Assembly: GCF_026151205.1 (NCBI RefSeq)
Contig: NC_087081.1
Location: 434,001-498,000, forward strand
Source of the DNA: Bolinopsis microptera
Lineage: Eukaryota > Ctenophora > Tentaculata > Lobata > Bolinopsidae
DNA length: 64,000 nt
Reading direction: 5' to 3'
The notes below the pieces were generated by a model that was not told where the DNA came from, made no database searches, and was given only the letters and a program-made list of their open reading frames with translations. How positions within the stretch are numbered: the first letter of the stretch is position 1; each line of letters begins with the position of its first letter. Of the stretch, positions 1 through 13,880 are shown piece after piece. Position numbers and translations under genes: made by a program.

Positions 1-3000
1 TTCCCCCTTCATATTCATTCTAAGTCCCTCTGTGGCAACAACCCTTTCTATCTCTTGCACAGCGTCTCTGTCTCCTTTTCAGTAATATGCTATCAGAGCA
101 ATAGTCATCCACAAACCATGACCGAGATTACTGCCCACGTGACTCTCTACTCCTATAAGGCTTTTAATGGTAACACCTGATTTCAGGGTGCTTGCTTAAG
201 GCTGTTCTCATACAAGATCTAGGGCTATTATAAGAACATGTAACGGTATGGTGCTACCACTGCAAGATCTTAAGGAGAGAGTGGCGTGACCACACCCTCT
301 GTAATCAATAAAATTTTCGAACCTTTCAGAAATACTAAGTTTACTCAGATTTAAAGGTCGCTAGACTGATGGCAATATTCAGTTAACAACTCGACCTCGA
401 TTCGATGCAGTGCACTGTGGGAAAGGTTTGAAGTTGACTTCAAGCATTCCACCCTGCCGAACAAAGAAATCTTTCAGGCCAAGAGGCTAGAGGTGACTTG
501 AAACTCAATCACTATATCCCCGTGAAACTTGTTTTGTCGGAGCACTGTTAAGTGAGTTATTTTATACCTTCTAAATTTCCCAATGAAGCACGAAAATTAA
601 CCCAGGTTCATGGAATGGCACGAAAATGAACAAAAATTAATAAATGTGCTCAGAACGGTTTAAAACTGGCCGGAAAGCGTTAGATGGGCCCTAGGACCAC
701 TCAAACCAAGTTTGGAATCACTGCATGTCCTACAACCGATGTAACCAAGGTTCCAAAATGTTTCCAATTTTTGTCCAATTAACTCGTTCACCAGCCTACC
801 TCCGTTCACCAGCCCCCCCCCATGCGCTGTGACCGTCATGGTCACGGCGCAGATGCGCGCATTTTAAACGCGGGAACACAAATTTTTAATTGCCATTGTA
901 CATTAAGTACATAGTGGACAGTGGAGTGTGTGGTTGATAACTTGATAGTGGACTGAGGTTTAGTTGAAACATTCCCGTGCCTTCAACTGTTCTTTACTGT
1001 GCAGGCACTGACTATTTGATTGCTTAAACGAATAGGCGAGCCTTTCAAAAACATTAGTTTTTCAATGTTTTCATAGTTTATGATGCAAATATTAATTTTT
1101 CCATTTTACATAACTGATAAGACCCCCATATATCTTTTCAGTTGTGGAGGTCGACCGAAACTGTAATCCAGACACTTAAACAATGACGGGACCAATTACT
1201 CTACTCCCTTCAATATTTAATAAAGATCGCTGATTGCTTTACTAATGTATACATTAACATAATGTTAAAATGAAAGAGAAACTATCGAGACGAAAAGAGA
1301 AAAAGAGCACTCTTTATTTATATTTTTATGTCTTATCAATGATATTCGAAAGCCCTAATTAAAAAAACGGGCTCTGAATCCTTTGCGAAGTGAGTTAGGG
1401 AAGTTGTAAGGGCTTAATATGCCTGTAGACATCATTTTCAGAGGTTTTTATGAAGTTTATGATTAGAGTATATTTTGGACTGAAGATAAGCGCAAGACTT
1501 CGAAGTGTCTATTCCTACTGTTTTTTTTTAATTTAGCAAATTACAAACAAATTTTAAACGTCGTAAAGATAAAATTTTTAGTAATCGGATAGAGACTTGA
1601 AAAATAAGTATTACAATACCCAAGCTAAAATATTCAATGTTAAACTCACAGATTGTTGCGGCCCGGTGGTTCGGCTGTCGGCGGACGCTAGAATTCCATC
1701 CACTTGCACCAACCTCTTCAAATTTCAGTATAAATACATTGGCCTCAATTAATTTTTCCTTTCTGTGGCACGAGGATAGATAAATGTTGTTCAGACACGG
1801 TTGCGCGCGTTTTGAGGTAATTTAATTAATTTTACTGATATGCCCGCGACTGTACTCTGAAATTCGCGGAGAGTTAATTGAATGTTCCTCCGCAAACGTT
1901 AAAGATTTGAAGTTTGCCCATAACAACGCGCAACTCTGTGGCGAGAGAAAAATGATACACGTTATAATGTAGGTCCGGTGATATGGAAATGGATAGTAAG
2001 GAAGAGAACATATTATTATCATGTGTGCATAAAACTGGTCCCCTCTTTCCACTTCTAATTAGTGGTTATACAAATAAAATGATTTGTTTTCAGTCAGACT
2101 TCAATGAAACCAAATATAGGGAATTCAAGTCTCAATGTCCAGTATTTTAAGTAGTTCAGTAAGATGAAGGGTGTTGCATGGTGCCCATTGTCTTGCTAGT
2201 TAGTGTAAAGTATAGATTTGGAGATCTGTGAATTAGGAAGTAATATCACTCAACAGCTGCCGAATGGTGTGCGTATGTTTTGACAAATTTGTGTTCACAG
2301 CTGCTCTGAATCAGTTAATTAATTTCAAAGTAGTTTCCATGCGTTTGAATGATTATTCCTATAGGATTGAAATAAGTATATTATATTACTTCGGAATCAT
2401 AGGGTGACATAGAAAAATGGAGAAGCTTCCAATAAATGGAACACTAATAGATCGATAATTTTAATTACGAACCATTCAGGGATTGAATATAAGAGCAACT
2501 GTCAAGGAGGGCTGATACGGAGACGGCATTTTTTTCCTATAAGCGACCTATGGCATGCAAGGAACAGTTGAACATTGTGAAAACCGAATGTAAAGACTGG
2601 AAAACAGCAAGCAACTGATCTGAAAGGAAATAGTTTGTGATAGTCCCCGTGCGTAATATTACATCTACATTATATGAACATAAATCAAAAGTGGTGAAGC
2701 AATCTTGGAATGTAGCGTGGAGAAAACTGAATGGCATAATAATTGTTATTAGTATATTAAAAAAGTATTGAAACACCTTCCTTTTTTGTAGAAATTGGTG
2801 GAGAATGAGGTGAGGTAATTAGCCTGAGAACAGTTGATGATGAGGTCAATAAACCACACCAGTTAACCACTCTTCGTCATTTCGTTAGCACGGGACCATC
2901 CCACGGGTAAAAATGCTCGGAACGAAACCTCTTTGCTAACATATGAGAATGCACCAATCTTATCTGATAACTGAGGGTATTACAGGGGTTTAAAGATATT

Positions 3001-6000
3001 TATGGGAGATAAATAACATGAACATGTTTATGACAATATTGAAAATTATAAGGTAACAAAAGTATCTCGATAAATCGCTGCAGTAAAACAAATGTAAAGT
3101 TTAGAATGCAAGTTAAATGGAAAATGTAGTATGTGCATGTCATTTATTGCTAAAATGAAAATAGAAATTGGTTAATTATGGAGCGCAAAATTTACCCGTA
3201 GATATAATTATATAAGATAATGTTGATTAAATGAGAAGTAGTAGTGATAAGTAATGTTATATTGTTGTTATAGCTTGTGTCTTAAACTTCATGTTGTTGT
3301 ACGTCTAACTCCGAAAAAACGAATAATGTTAGGAGGAACTATGTTAAAAGAAACATTAAATTTACTAATTTATTGGCATTTTAAAACCGTAACGGTTGAA
3401 TAAGTAATTGAAACTAATTTGTATTATCAATGTAAGCATTATATAGGCACAAAAATCTTATTGCTTTAAAAAAAACGCGACTGTAATTACCTGTGTAATC
3501 AGAACCTCGAGTGTATGAATGAAGGCTGACTACACTGTTCACACCGCCAGAAGTCACGTTAACAACAAGCACTAGGTAAGGGTGTTGTGAAAGTTTTCAC
3601 GGATAGGTATGGGTGAGTGGTGTTCCGTGATTGGTTAGAAATTATTGGATAGTAAATGAGAGCTAGAGTGTTAAGATTACTTATAAATTGCAAGGGCCTA
3701 ACATTCACATGCCGAGGTGGAAATTACAAATTCATGAGATGGGGAGTGCGCAGAGCCAATTTCTAAATAACAGTATACCAATGAACGCCATGACATCTCT
3801 GATAATCCAGACGATGGTCCCATGGCGTTCATTGTATACTTTATTTTAGAAATTGGCTCTGCGCACTCCCCATCTCATGAATTGTAATTTCACCCTCGGC
3901 TATTTGTGAATGTTTAGCCCTTGCAACTTATAAGTAATCTTACACTCTAGCTCTCATTTACTATCACCAATAATTTTCTAACAAACACGAACACCACTCA
4001 CCCATACCTATCCTAGAACTTTCACCAACTCCAACCAAAGTGCTGTTGTAAAGTGACTTCTTGCGGTTTGAACTGGTAGTCCGCCTTACATCTTACACTC
4101 GAGGTTCTGATTACACAAGGTAATACAGTCGCGTTTTTTTAAAGCGATAATATTTTTTAGTCGCTATAATAATGTCTTTACATGATTATACAAAGTAGTT
4201 TCAATTACTTATCACCGTTACGGTTTAAATGCCAATAAATTTAGTTAATATTAATGTTTCTTTTAACATAGTTCCTCCTAACAATAATTCGTTTTTTCAG
4301 GAAGTTAGACTACAACAGGACACTGACGTTTATGACACAAGCTATATCAACAATAATACGTACATATATCTACTACTCACAATAATCAACATTAGCTTAT
4401 ATAATTAATAACTACTTTATTTTATGCCTCTCCATAATTAAACCATTTCTATATCATATTAGCAATAAAATGAATGCACATACTACTATTTTCCATTTAA
4501 CTTGCATTCTAACTTTACATTTGTTTTACTGCAGCTATTTAATCGATATACTTTTGGTTACCTTATAATTTATCAATATGTCATAAAGTACATGTTATTA
4601 TCTCATAATAAATCTTTAAACCCTGTAATACCTCAGTTATCAGAATAAGATTGGATGCATTATCTTATGTTAGCAAAGAGTTCGTCCGAGCTATTTACCT
4701 GATTGTCACGTGCTAACGAAACTGAGAAAGTGTTTAACTGCGTGTGGTTATTGTACCTCAATCATCACTGTTCTCAGGCTAATACCACACCTCATCTCCA
4801 CATCTACATAAAGGAAGGTGATTCTTATACCTTTTTTTAAATATAATAATGACAATTAGTATGCACATTCAGTATTTCTCACGCTTTCATTCAGATTGCT
4901 TCACCAATTTTGAATTTAATGTTCCATAGAATGTAGATGTAATATTACGCACGGGACAATCACAACTTTATTTCCTTTCCAGATCAGTTGCTGCTGTTTT
5001 CCAGTCCCTTTACATTCGGTTTCACAACTGTCCACAGTTCCTTGCATGCCAAAGGCTCGCTTATAGAAAAAACTGCCGTCTCCGTATCAGCCCATTGACA
5101 GTTACTCTAATCATATCACAATCCATGAAATGGTTCGTAAATTAAACATTACGATCTATTAGTGTTTCATCTTTATTGGAAAGATTCTCCATTTTTCTCT
5201 GTCACCCTATGATACCGAAAGTAATATAATTTACCTTTAATTTTCAACCTATAGTGATAAATCATTCAAAACGCTGGAAAACTAATGAATAATTAACTGA
5301 TTGCAGCGCAGCTGTGAACACAATTTTGTCAAAACATAACGCACACCACGCCCTGCAGATTGAGTGATATTACTTCCTAATTCACAGATCTCCAAATCTA
5401 CTACTTTACACTAACCTAGCAAACAATGGAATGAACACGTCATCTTACTGACTATAAACATACTGGACATTGAGACTTTGAAATCCAATAATTGGGTATC
5501 ATTTGAAGTATGAACTGAAACACATCATTTAATTTTTGTATAACCACTAATTTTGAAAGTGGAACAGAGGGAACCAGTTTTAATGCACAACATATAATAA
5601 TAAGTTCCTTCCTTAACTATCCATTTCCATTTCACGCGGAACCTACATTATAGCCGTGTACAGTTGGTTTTCTCTGCCGACAGGGGCGGTTGCGCGTTTG
5701 CAACACTCCTCACGAGAGTCAATCTTAACGTATGGCGGAGAACATTCAAATTAAATCGGAGAGCCGCCTTTTCAAGTACAGGGACAGGCGCACACATCTG
5801 GCGTCAGTAAAATTAAAATTAATTACCTCAACGCGCGCAACCGTGGCCTGAACACATTTTTTATCTTTCCTCGTGCCACAAGAAGGAAAAATTAATTTGA
5901 AGGCCAATGTTTATAATATTAAATTTGAAAGAGTTGGTGCAAGTGGATGGAAATCTAGCGTCCGCCGACACCGAACAAACGGGCGCAATTCCTTGTTTGA

Positions 6001-7647
6001 GTTTAACATTGAATAATTTAAAGCTTGGTTATTGTAAAATACTTTAATTTTCAAGTCTCTATCCGATAACGAAATATTTTATTCCTTTACGACAGTATAA
6101 AATTTTGTTTTTGTATATTGCATAAATTAAAATATAAACAGTAGGAATAGAAACGTCGAAGGTCTTGCGCTTATTTCAGGCCCAAATATACTCTAATTCA
6201 TAAATCTTCATGAAACCCCACTGAAAATGATGTCCTACAGGCATATTAAGCCTACACCTTCCCAAATCATTTAGCAAGGATTTCAGAGCCCAGTTTTTAA
6301 AATTAGCTTTTCGAATATCATTGTTAAGACATAAAACTAGAAATAAATGAGTGCCTTTTTTCTCTTTCGTCTCTGATAGTTTCTCTTTTCATTTTACATT
6401 ATGTATAAAGTATACATTAGTAAAAGCAACAGCGATCTTTATTAATCATTGAAGGAGTAAGTAATTGTCCTCGCAATGTTTTTAGTGTCTGAATTACAGT
6501 TTTTCCGTCAGCGACCTCCACAACTGAAAAGATAAGGGGGGTATTATCAGTTATGTAAATGGAAAAATTATATTTGCATCATAAAACTATGAAACATTGA
6601 AACTATTTTTTGAAGGCTCGCCTATTCGTTTTAAGCAAATCAAATAGTCAGTGCATGCACAGTATAGACCAGTGAAGGCCCCGGGAATGTGTCAAAATAT
6701 AACCTCAGTCCACTATCAGTATCCAAACCACACACTCCACAGTCCACTATGTTCTATAATGTACAATGTCAAATTAAAATGTGTCGCGGCATTTTAAAAT
6801 GCGCGCATCTTGCGCCGTGACCATGACGGTCACAGCGCATGCTGGTGAACGAGGTAGGCTGGTGAACGAGTTATTGGGACAAAATGTGGAAACATTTGGA
6901 ACATTGGTTTACAGCGGTTGAGACATGCAGTGATTCCCTAACTAGGTTTGAGTGGTCCTAGGACCAATCTAAACGCTTTCCGGCCAGGTTTATACCCGTT
7001 CGGAGCACTTTTATTATTTTGTTCATTTCGTGCATTCCTTGAACCTGGGTAATTTTCATGCTCCATTGGAATATAGAAGTAAAAATAACTCACAAAACCC
7101 AGTGCCCCCGACTAGTTTTCACTGATATAGTGATTGATGTTCTAGTCACCTAGCCTCTTGGCCTGAAAGAATTTCTTGTTCGGCAGGTGACTGCTTGACC
7201 GTCAACTTCAACCTTTCCCACTGTGCACTGCATCGAATCGAGGTAAGTTGATGTAACTGTGAATATGGTACTTGTCATCTACGGCGTCGCCTTTAGAATC
7301 TGAGTCAAACTGAGTAATTCTGAAAGTTTCGCAAAATTTTATTGGATTACAGATGTCAGTGTCACGCACGCTCTCCTTAAGATCTGCAGATGTTACAAAC
7401 CATACGTTACCTGTTCATATAATAGCCCTAGACTATTGTATGAGACAAGCCTTAAGCAGCACCCTGATATAGGATTAGACCATTAAAAGCCTTATAGGAG
7501 TAAGAGTCAAGGTGGAGAAGATAACGGTCACTGGTTTTGTTGGATGAACATTGCTCGATTAGCAATACTGAAAAGGAGACAGAGACGCTGATGCAAGAGA
7601 TAAAAGGGGTTGCTGCACAGTGGGACGTAGAATGAAATGAAGGGAAA
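1..7647. repeat. Giant inverted repeat (palindrome)
   Basis: Positions 1-3792 reappear as the reverse complement in 3821-7647, with a 28-base centre (3793-3820). Examples: the stretch ending CAGTATACCAATGAACGCC near 3771-3790 pairs with the one starting at 3820, and the first 60 bases pair with 7585-7647. The arms match along their whole length but differ by many one- to few-base insertions and deletions, often in homopolymers, more than by substitutions. The left arm runs off the window edge, so the true palindrome may be longer. I see no convincing coding region in either arm. It could be a real hairpin-forming locus, or a fold-back read that was assembled with little polishing. Confidence 0.9.
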
Positions 7648-7825
7648 AACTAAATTCATTACTCAGACAACAAGAACCCTGATACCATCAAGTCTCTGGT
7701 AACCATGCCGGGAAAGAAGCTGTCTCTGAAGAAGGAAGACGATAAAAAATCGTGATACGATACGGATGTGATATAAAGCCAGCTCCTGAAGAAGGAGAGA
7801 TGATCAATACGTGAACGAAACGGTA

Positions 7826-9684
7826 TGCGAAAGCGATGTAGTTTGATCAGACTTATCATTTACGTGTTTCTTAAGAGGGTGAGAGGTTCTTTAGTAAGGC
7901 TGACTGATTAAATGAGGCTCTGAAAGTGAACAGGAATCTAGCAATAATTAGCATGAGAGTGGAAAATCAAAAGCGGAATAATAATCTAACTCCTACGTTA
8001 ACGATAAACTGGTACAGAAATCAAAAGTCCGAACACGGAGTCTAGATTAGGAAATAGCTGTGAACCACACAAACAGAATGGCACCCGCCATGATTATATT
8101 AAATATGTCCGTTCTAGGATGCCTCCACAAACTTTTTGCTCCCTGTAATGCACGTTTTAGTGCTGTAGCGAAAGCTATGTAGTCGATCAGTCTTTTAAGT
8201 TTACGTGTTCTTATTAGTGAGAGGTTTATTTAGTAAGGCCGACGGATTAAATTGAGGCTCTGAAATGAACAGGAATCTAGCAATAATAGCATGGAGAGTG
8301 GGAATACAAAACCGAATAATAATCTAACTCTAATTACGAATAAACGGTACAAACAATCAAAGGGGTGGGTGGGTGGGGAGGAGTCTAGAGTAGATAAAAA
8401 AAAAAATAGCTGTGAACCAAACAAACAGAATGGCACCCGTGCATGATATGTGAAAATAGTACCGTTCTGGATGCCTCCGCAAACTTTTGCTCCCTCTGTA
8501 AATGCACGTGTTAGTGCGTACGAAAGCTATGTAGTCGATCAGACTTCAGTTACGTGTTCTTATTAGGGTGAGAGGTACTTTAGTAGGCCGACTGATTAAA
8601 TGAGGCTCTGAAATGAAACAGGATCTAGCAATATAAGCATGGAGAGGGGGAAAAATCAAAAGCGGAATAAATAATCAACTCTAAGGTAACGATAAACTGG
8701 TACAGAAATCAAAAGTCCGAACACGGAGTCTAGAGTAGGAAATAGCTGTGAACCATACAACATAATGCACCCGTGCATGATATTTTTAAAATGTACCGTT
8801 TTTAGGATGCCTCCGCAAACTTTTTGCTCCTCTGTAAATCACGTGTTAGTGCTGTAAGCGAAAGCTATGTAGTCGATCAGACATTCAAGTACGTGTTTTT
8901 CTTAATAGAGTGAGAGGTTCTTTATAAGGCCGACTGATTAAATGAGGCTCTAAAATGAACGGGAATCTAGCAATAATAGCATGGAGAGTGGGAAAAATCA
9001 AAATGCGGAATAATAATCTTACTCTAAGTTAATGATAAACTGGTCAGAAAATCAAAAGTCCGAACGCGGAGTCTGATAGGACATCGCTGTGAACCTAACA
9101 ACAGAATGCACCCCGTGCAGATATATTTAAAATATGTACCGTCTAGATCCTCCGCAAACTTTTTGCTCCTCTGTAAATGCACGTTAGTGCTGAAGCGAAA
9201 GCGTATGTATTGATCAGACTTAAAGTGTACGTGTCTTAAGAGTGAAGGTCTTTAGTAAGGCCGACTGATTAAATGAGGCTCCAAAATGAACGGAATCTAG
9301 CATTGAAGGGTGAAAAATCCTAAACGCGGAATAAATAATCTTAACTCTAATTAACGATAAACTGGTACAGAAATCAAAAGTCCGAACACGGAGTCCTAGG
9401 AGTAGGAATAGCTTGTGAAACCCAACAAACAGAATGGCACCTTTGCATGATATATTTTAATATGTACCGTTCTAGAATGCCTCCCAAACTTTGCTCCTCT
9501 GTAAATGCACGTGTTAGTGCTGTAGCGAAAGTATGTAGTCGATCAGACTTCAAGTTACGTGTTCTATTAAGGGTAGAGGTTCTTTAGTAAGGGCCGACTG
9601 ATTAAATGAGGCTTCTAAAATGAACGGGAAAATCTAGCATGAGACTGGGAAGTCAAAAACGGAATAAATAATCTAACTCCTAAG
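7826..9684. repeat. Tandem array, unit about 340 bp
   Basis: The landmark GATCAG after GTAGTCGAT or a close variant recurs at 7845, 8185, 8537, 8875, 9212 and 9541, giving units of 340, 352, 338, 337 and 329 bases. Other landmarks recur in the same order (GACTGATTAAATGAGGCTC, TCAAAAGTCCGAACACGGAG, GCACGTGTTAGTGC). There are about five full units plus a partial one. Copies differ mainly by small indels, as in the palindrome to the left. No reading frame is kept, so this is non-coding satellite-like DNA. Confidence 0.88.
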
Positions 9685-9689
9685 TTCTC

Positions 9690-11138
9690 CACTACCTGAA
9701 TATTGATCGGGAACAGTTAGCCGCGTAATGTGGAAAGAGTGAGTTTTAGATTATAGGTAACAACGGGTAGTCTCAAGCTACCCTCCTTTGCACAGTAACT
9801 TAGCCTTCCTGATCTAGAAGAGGAAGGGAGGTTTATCATAACACATACTGTATTGGAAAGTTAATCGTGTCCTAGCTACAGATCATACCTATTAAGAAGT
9901 TTATCGTAATCCTGAAAAAAATACCTTATTAGGAAGTTTATCGTGTCCTAGAAACTCCCATATAACAAAATATCCTTTCTCCTCCTCCAATCCACAGTAT
10001 CCGGAGTTTCCTGCAACGTCACTAAAACTGCAAAACATTGTAAGTTTCATATGTAGCTTCTAAAAAGTTTGAATTAAAGCAGAGAGGTTAATAAGCACTT
10101 ATCATTTTAGATTAATGTTATAGGTTCATCAGTTTTTTTTTTGAGACCTCCAGAATACCACCACTGGGCGAACTGCCCAGTAGTAAGAGCTGCCCAGTAA
10201 CACAGTACATGTATGTCCGCATTGGACTCAATTTAAGAAGAAGCAAAATCGAGAGATTTTTTAATTGTATCAAGACCAACTTTTATTATCAAAGCTAAAC
10301 CGTGACTTATAGTCCGTAGGACAGCATAATTGCACACTAAGTGCAATGTAAAATAATAATTATTAATGGGATAAATCTATAGTTATTTTTAATTAGAAAA
10401 AAAAATTCAAACAGAATAAGTCAAATCTTATTTTTTCCCTGATAAATGTCACGGGTCAAACTTAGATTTCTTGAAAGTTTCGTCAAATTTAATTATTAAC
10501 AGTGGGTGTGACACAGCACTTCATCTTTTTCGCTATTCTACCATAAAGTGAGAACGCTTTCGGCTAGGAACTTCAAAGTTTCTAGTAAACACATTTATTT
10601 GGCTTCATAATTGAAATAAGCTTCAAAATATTATCAGACTATACATGCAGCATACTATTGGAGTAAATTGTTCGACTTTATACTTGAGTACAAGTCAATT
10701 TGACTTTTGGGACATATAATCTTACAAAGGATCACGTTTAGGTTCTAAATTATTTTAGGATTGTTGACATTTGTAAGATTGACATGTTTATAATAATAAT
10801 GCAGCATGAGTAACTGGTGGATAAGCCTTCGGTAAAAACGGATCCGGAAAAGTCAATGCGGCACTCGTGTTCTTGGTATTGTCGTCGGTATATTGTCCAT
10901 TATCTACGTTATGCTTTCATAGTTTAAACAATAATGAGTTCTAAATATACAGCTTTAAACCGATTAAGTATGAATGAATGAAATACCTGACAATCCGCAC
11001 TCCTATAATTCAAAAGCATGAGTAACTCGTAGTGATGTATGATTTCTAGAAACTTTAAATCAAATTTGGCGCTCACAGGTCCTCGTGATCATGTGATCGC
11101 AGCATGAGGTTCTGTAAATGCGCAGGGCACCTTCGAGC
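9690..11138. other. Unassigned AT-rich stretch
   Basis: No gene, no clear terminal repeats and no conserved ORF. Small local repeats occur: GGAAGTTTATCGTGTCCTAG-like sequence appears in degenerate form near 9857, 9895 and 9930, and a short dyad around the CTGGGCGAACTGCCCAG core lies near 10165. From here on the indel-rich character of 1-9684 disappears. Confidence 0.5.
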
Positions 11139-12676
11139 TTAAGGTCAAGTTCGGAGACAACCTGTACATTTTTTACTTTTTTAGAAGTGTGTGGTGGAGC
11201 CAGCTCAACACACACTGAAACTCCCTGATTATATGGCTGACAAGACATTTTTCAGGACTTTCTCTGAGTAAAAAAATAAAATTAAAAGGTTGAACGGTTG
11301 AGCAGATACAGGTGGTATTAAACAAACCCTTAAAAGGTGGAGATTTAAGGTGGAGACTGGCTCTGGTTGAAGAAACTTTTGATTAAGGTGGAAAAGGTTA
11401 TTGGTAACACAAACTACATCAAATTTGCAATCTGATGGTGTTATCAATATTTTATTCAAGTGCTCAACCGAGGTGGAGAAATTAAATGCACTTTTCAAAA
11501 CTGCTCAACCGGGGGTGGAGAAAGGTTTAGAGAGTTCTAGGTTAGCTAGAAAGTTGCGTCTCGGCCTTTTCTACTTCCCGTTAAATTTTGTTTTTTCCAT
11601 TGACGCTCAACAGGGTGGAGATCTTTCATTAAGAAACAGTAAAAAGCCTGTCAAACATGCCTAAATTCATTGGTTTTATCACTAATTCTAATCTGCTCTG
11701 TTAACTGCTACTGTAGGGGATCATAAAACTGTTACCCCTTCTGTCTTAAAGCAAAGTGTTCTAGCAAATGAAAAAACTATCAAAGTTGTGAAAAGGTGCT
11801 CAACAAGGTGGAGAAATTGTTGATTAAACAGTAAAACATTAAAAAATGCATTAAAACTGGCCCCACCGGGTTGAGTTGAGCTTTGGCAGTTGATTTCTGG
11901 AAGAAATGACATTGGGTGACCCTTAAGCATGTATACAACTCATCAAACTAGCCATCAACCACTCAACCGCGGTGGAGAACCTTGACTTCTGAGGTCAAAT
12001 TTACGCCCAAATTTGCCAAATTTGAGTCTCCACCTATGTTGAGTGTACTTTTCAGCAAGGATGCCGTGTAATATGAGTTGGTAGATGATTTAGAATCATT
12101 GGTATTGCAAATGGACTGCCACAGTCACTCTACAGCTCCTAAACTACAGAATAACAGATTTTGAACTGCATGTTATGCTGTCTCCACCTCGGTTGAGCCG
12201 ATTCTGAGGATCCTATTCTATGAAATATGTTTGGTATAACCCATAATATTAAATATTAGGACTTTGGAGCAATTAAAAAGCATAAGAGGGTTAGTTCTAG
12301 GGTTATATTAGCTCATGTAGTCAGTGAGCTGCTCCACCTGTGTTGAGCAGACAAACCTGCTCAACCGGCACTTTTTGAGTACCCACCTGTCTTACGTAAC
12401 TTTAAATTGTGAAATTTGGAGTAAATATTTTTTCATAAGTGATTTACAGCTCCTTTATTTTTGTAATTTTCAGGTGGCCACTGTCTCCACCAAGGTTGAG
12501 TTATTTAAATTTTGAACCCAGATATCATTATAGAAAGGTTAGGAGTATAATATCTGAAGAGCCTGTACCCCTTGGACTGTCAGAGGAATTATAATTAATT
12601 TTACCGTTTATGGCAGTGAAATGAGTGTAATTAGTGACTGATTTTATGTACAGGTTGTCTCCGAACTTGACCTTAA
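11139..12676. mobile_element. TIR element with internal array of dyad sites
   Basis: A perfect 30-bp inverted repeat bounds this 1,538-bp unit: 11139-11168 (begins TTAAGGTCAAGTTCGGAGAC) and 12647-12676. The outermost TTAA could be a piggyBac-type target duplication, leaving ends GGTCAAG/CTTGACC. Inside are about ten copies of a 14-17-bp near-palindrome, CTCAACC-NN-GGTGGAG. It reads in that sense at 11463, 11504, 11606, 11799 and 11962, and in the opposite sense (CTCCACC-NN-GGTTGAG) at 12028, 12182, 12332 and 12485; a copy at 11862 breaks the order. No transposase ORF is visible, so it looks like a non-autonomous element whose internal sites could bind a protein. Confidence 0.75.
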
Positions 12677-13087
12677 ATTATTCACCTTACTGAGGCAGTC
12701 AACCAACGCGCGGCTTTATTTTTATGATATAATATGTTTTGATTGTTATTAATAAATACCAAAATTTAAATTTGTTTTCCTAAAATTTGTTTTCCTAAGT
12801 GCTTTCCCAAGATTTCAAGTTGGTTGTTCACAATTTAACCGAGTTATGACCCTTTTAAAATGTTGTAAATGCGTGATCCAGCACTTAATCAGTGATATAT
12901 TCACTCCATCAATACCCTGATTGGTTGGAAACTCAGTTAAACAAAAATTTCAGTTAAACAAAAATTTCAATTTTATGCCATTTATTACAGAATAAACAAT
13001 TTTACAATAAATCATTTGATATTTAAAGGAATCCTAATTCAAATAAAAAGGGCTTATGTTAAATAAAGTCGTTTTGAGATTTAATTG

Positions 13088-13204
13088 ACCATTGTTAATG
13101 GTCTGACCCGGCGCGCGCTACTTCGTAGCACTTGCCATCGGGCCATTTCGAGAAGAAAGCGGCGCGCGCTACTTCGAAGAAATTTAGACGAGTAACATCC
13201 GTCA
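13088..13204 (+). repeat. Dispersed direct repeat, copy 1
   Basis: GACCATTGTT, then CCCGGCGCGCGCTACTTCG, then GACGAGTAACATCCGTCAA occur here and again about 711 bases downstream. This copy carries an internal partial duplication of the GGCGCGCGCTACTTCG part. The GC-rich core stands out strongly from its AT-rich surroundings. Function unknown. Confidence 0.7.
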
Positions 13205-13798
13205 AGAGATTTAAATGCATAAAAACATATTTATGGAAACCTATTTATGGAAACTAACTTTAGTATAAACATTTGAATTTGATTTCTATATGTATCCTAA
13301 ATGGAAAAATGACTTACCTACACTTTAAAATGTGAAAATGTTCCTGAAGCTTTTCAATTAATTGAGGTAATTGATCTAATTTTGACATAAATTTTGGCCC
13401 ATTTAAAACAACATTCGATACATAAGCCCCTCTTAATTAATTGAAACCTCTTACATGTGAGAATCGGTACAGGGCGGTTCATAGATCCTTTTAACTTTCA
13501 AATTTATTTCTTTGAACATCAGATTCCAACAATTTGTTAGAGCATCTGTTGAAAGTAAAATATAATTTTTAAGTAAAATACAATTTTTATTTTCCACAGA
13601 AGAATCAATACATATTGAATTATAAATATCCGATAATTCCATTAATAATCATTAAAAGTTGCTTTTTCATTTGTAAAATCACGCGCGCGGCATCTTTTCT
13701 GCAGCTGCCTAACTTGTAGCCGCTAACATTAAAGCCGCCGCGCGCCCCAAGTGCTGGGTGCATTCTCATTGACAATTACACTTGGTCAAAGATATTTT

Positions 13799-13880
13799 TG
13801 ACCATTGTTCACGGTCTGGCCCGGCGCGCGCTACTTCGAAGAAAGTAAGACGAGTAACATCCGTCAAAGATATTTATATA
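13799..13880 (+). repeat. Dispersed direct repeat, copy 2
   Basis: Second copy of the repeat at 13088-13204, in the same orientation, with one GC-rich core instead of two and the same trailing GACGAGTAACATCCGTCAA. Confidence 0.7.
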
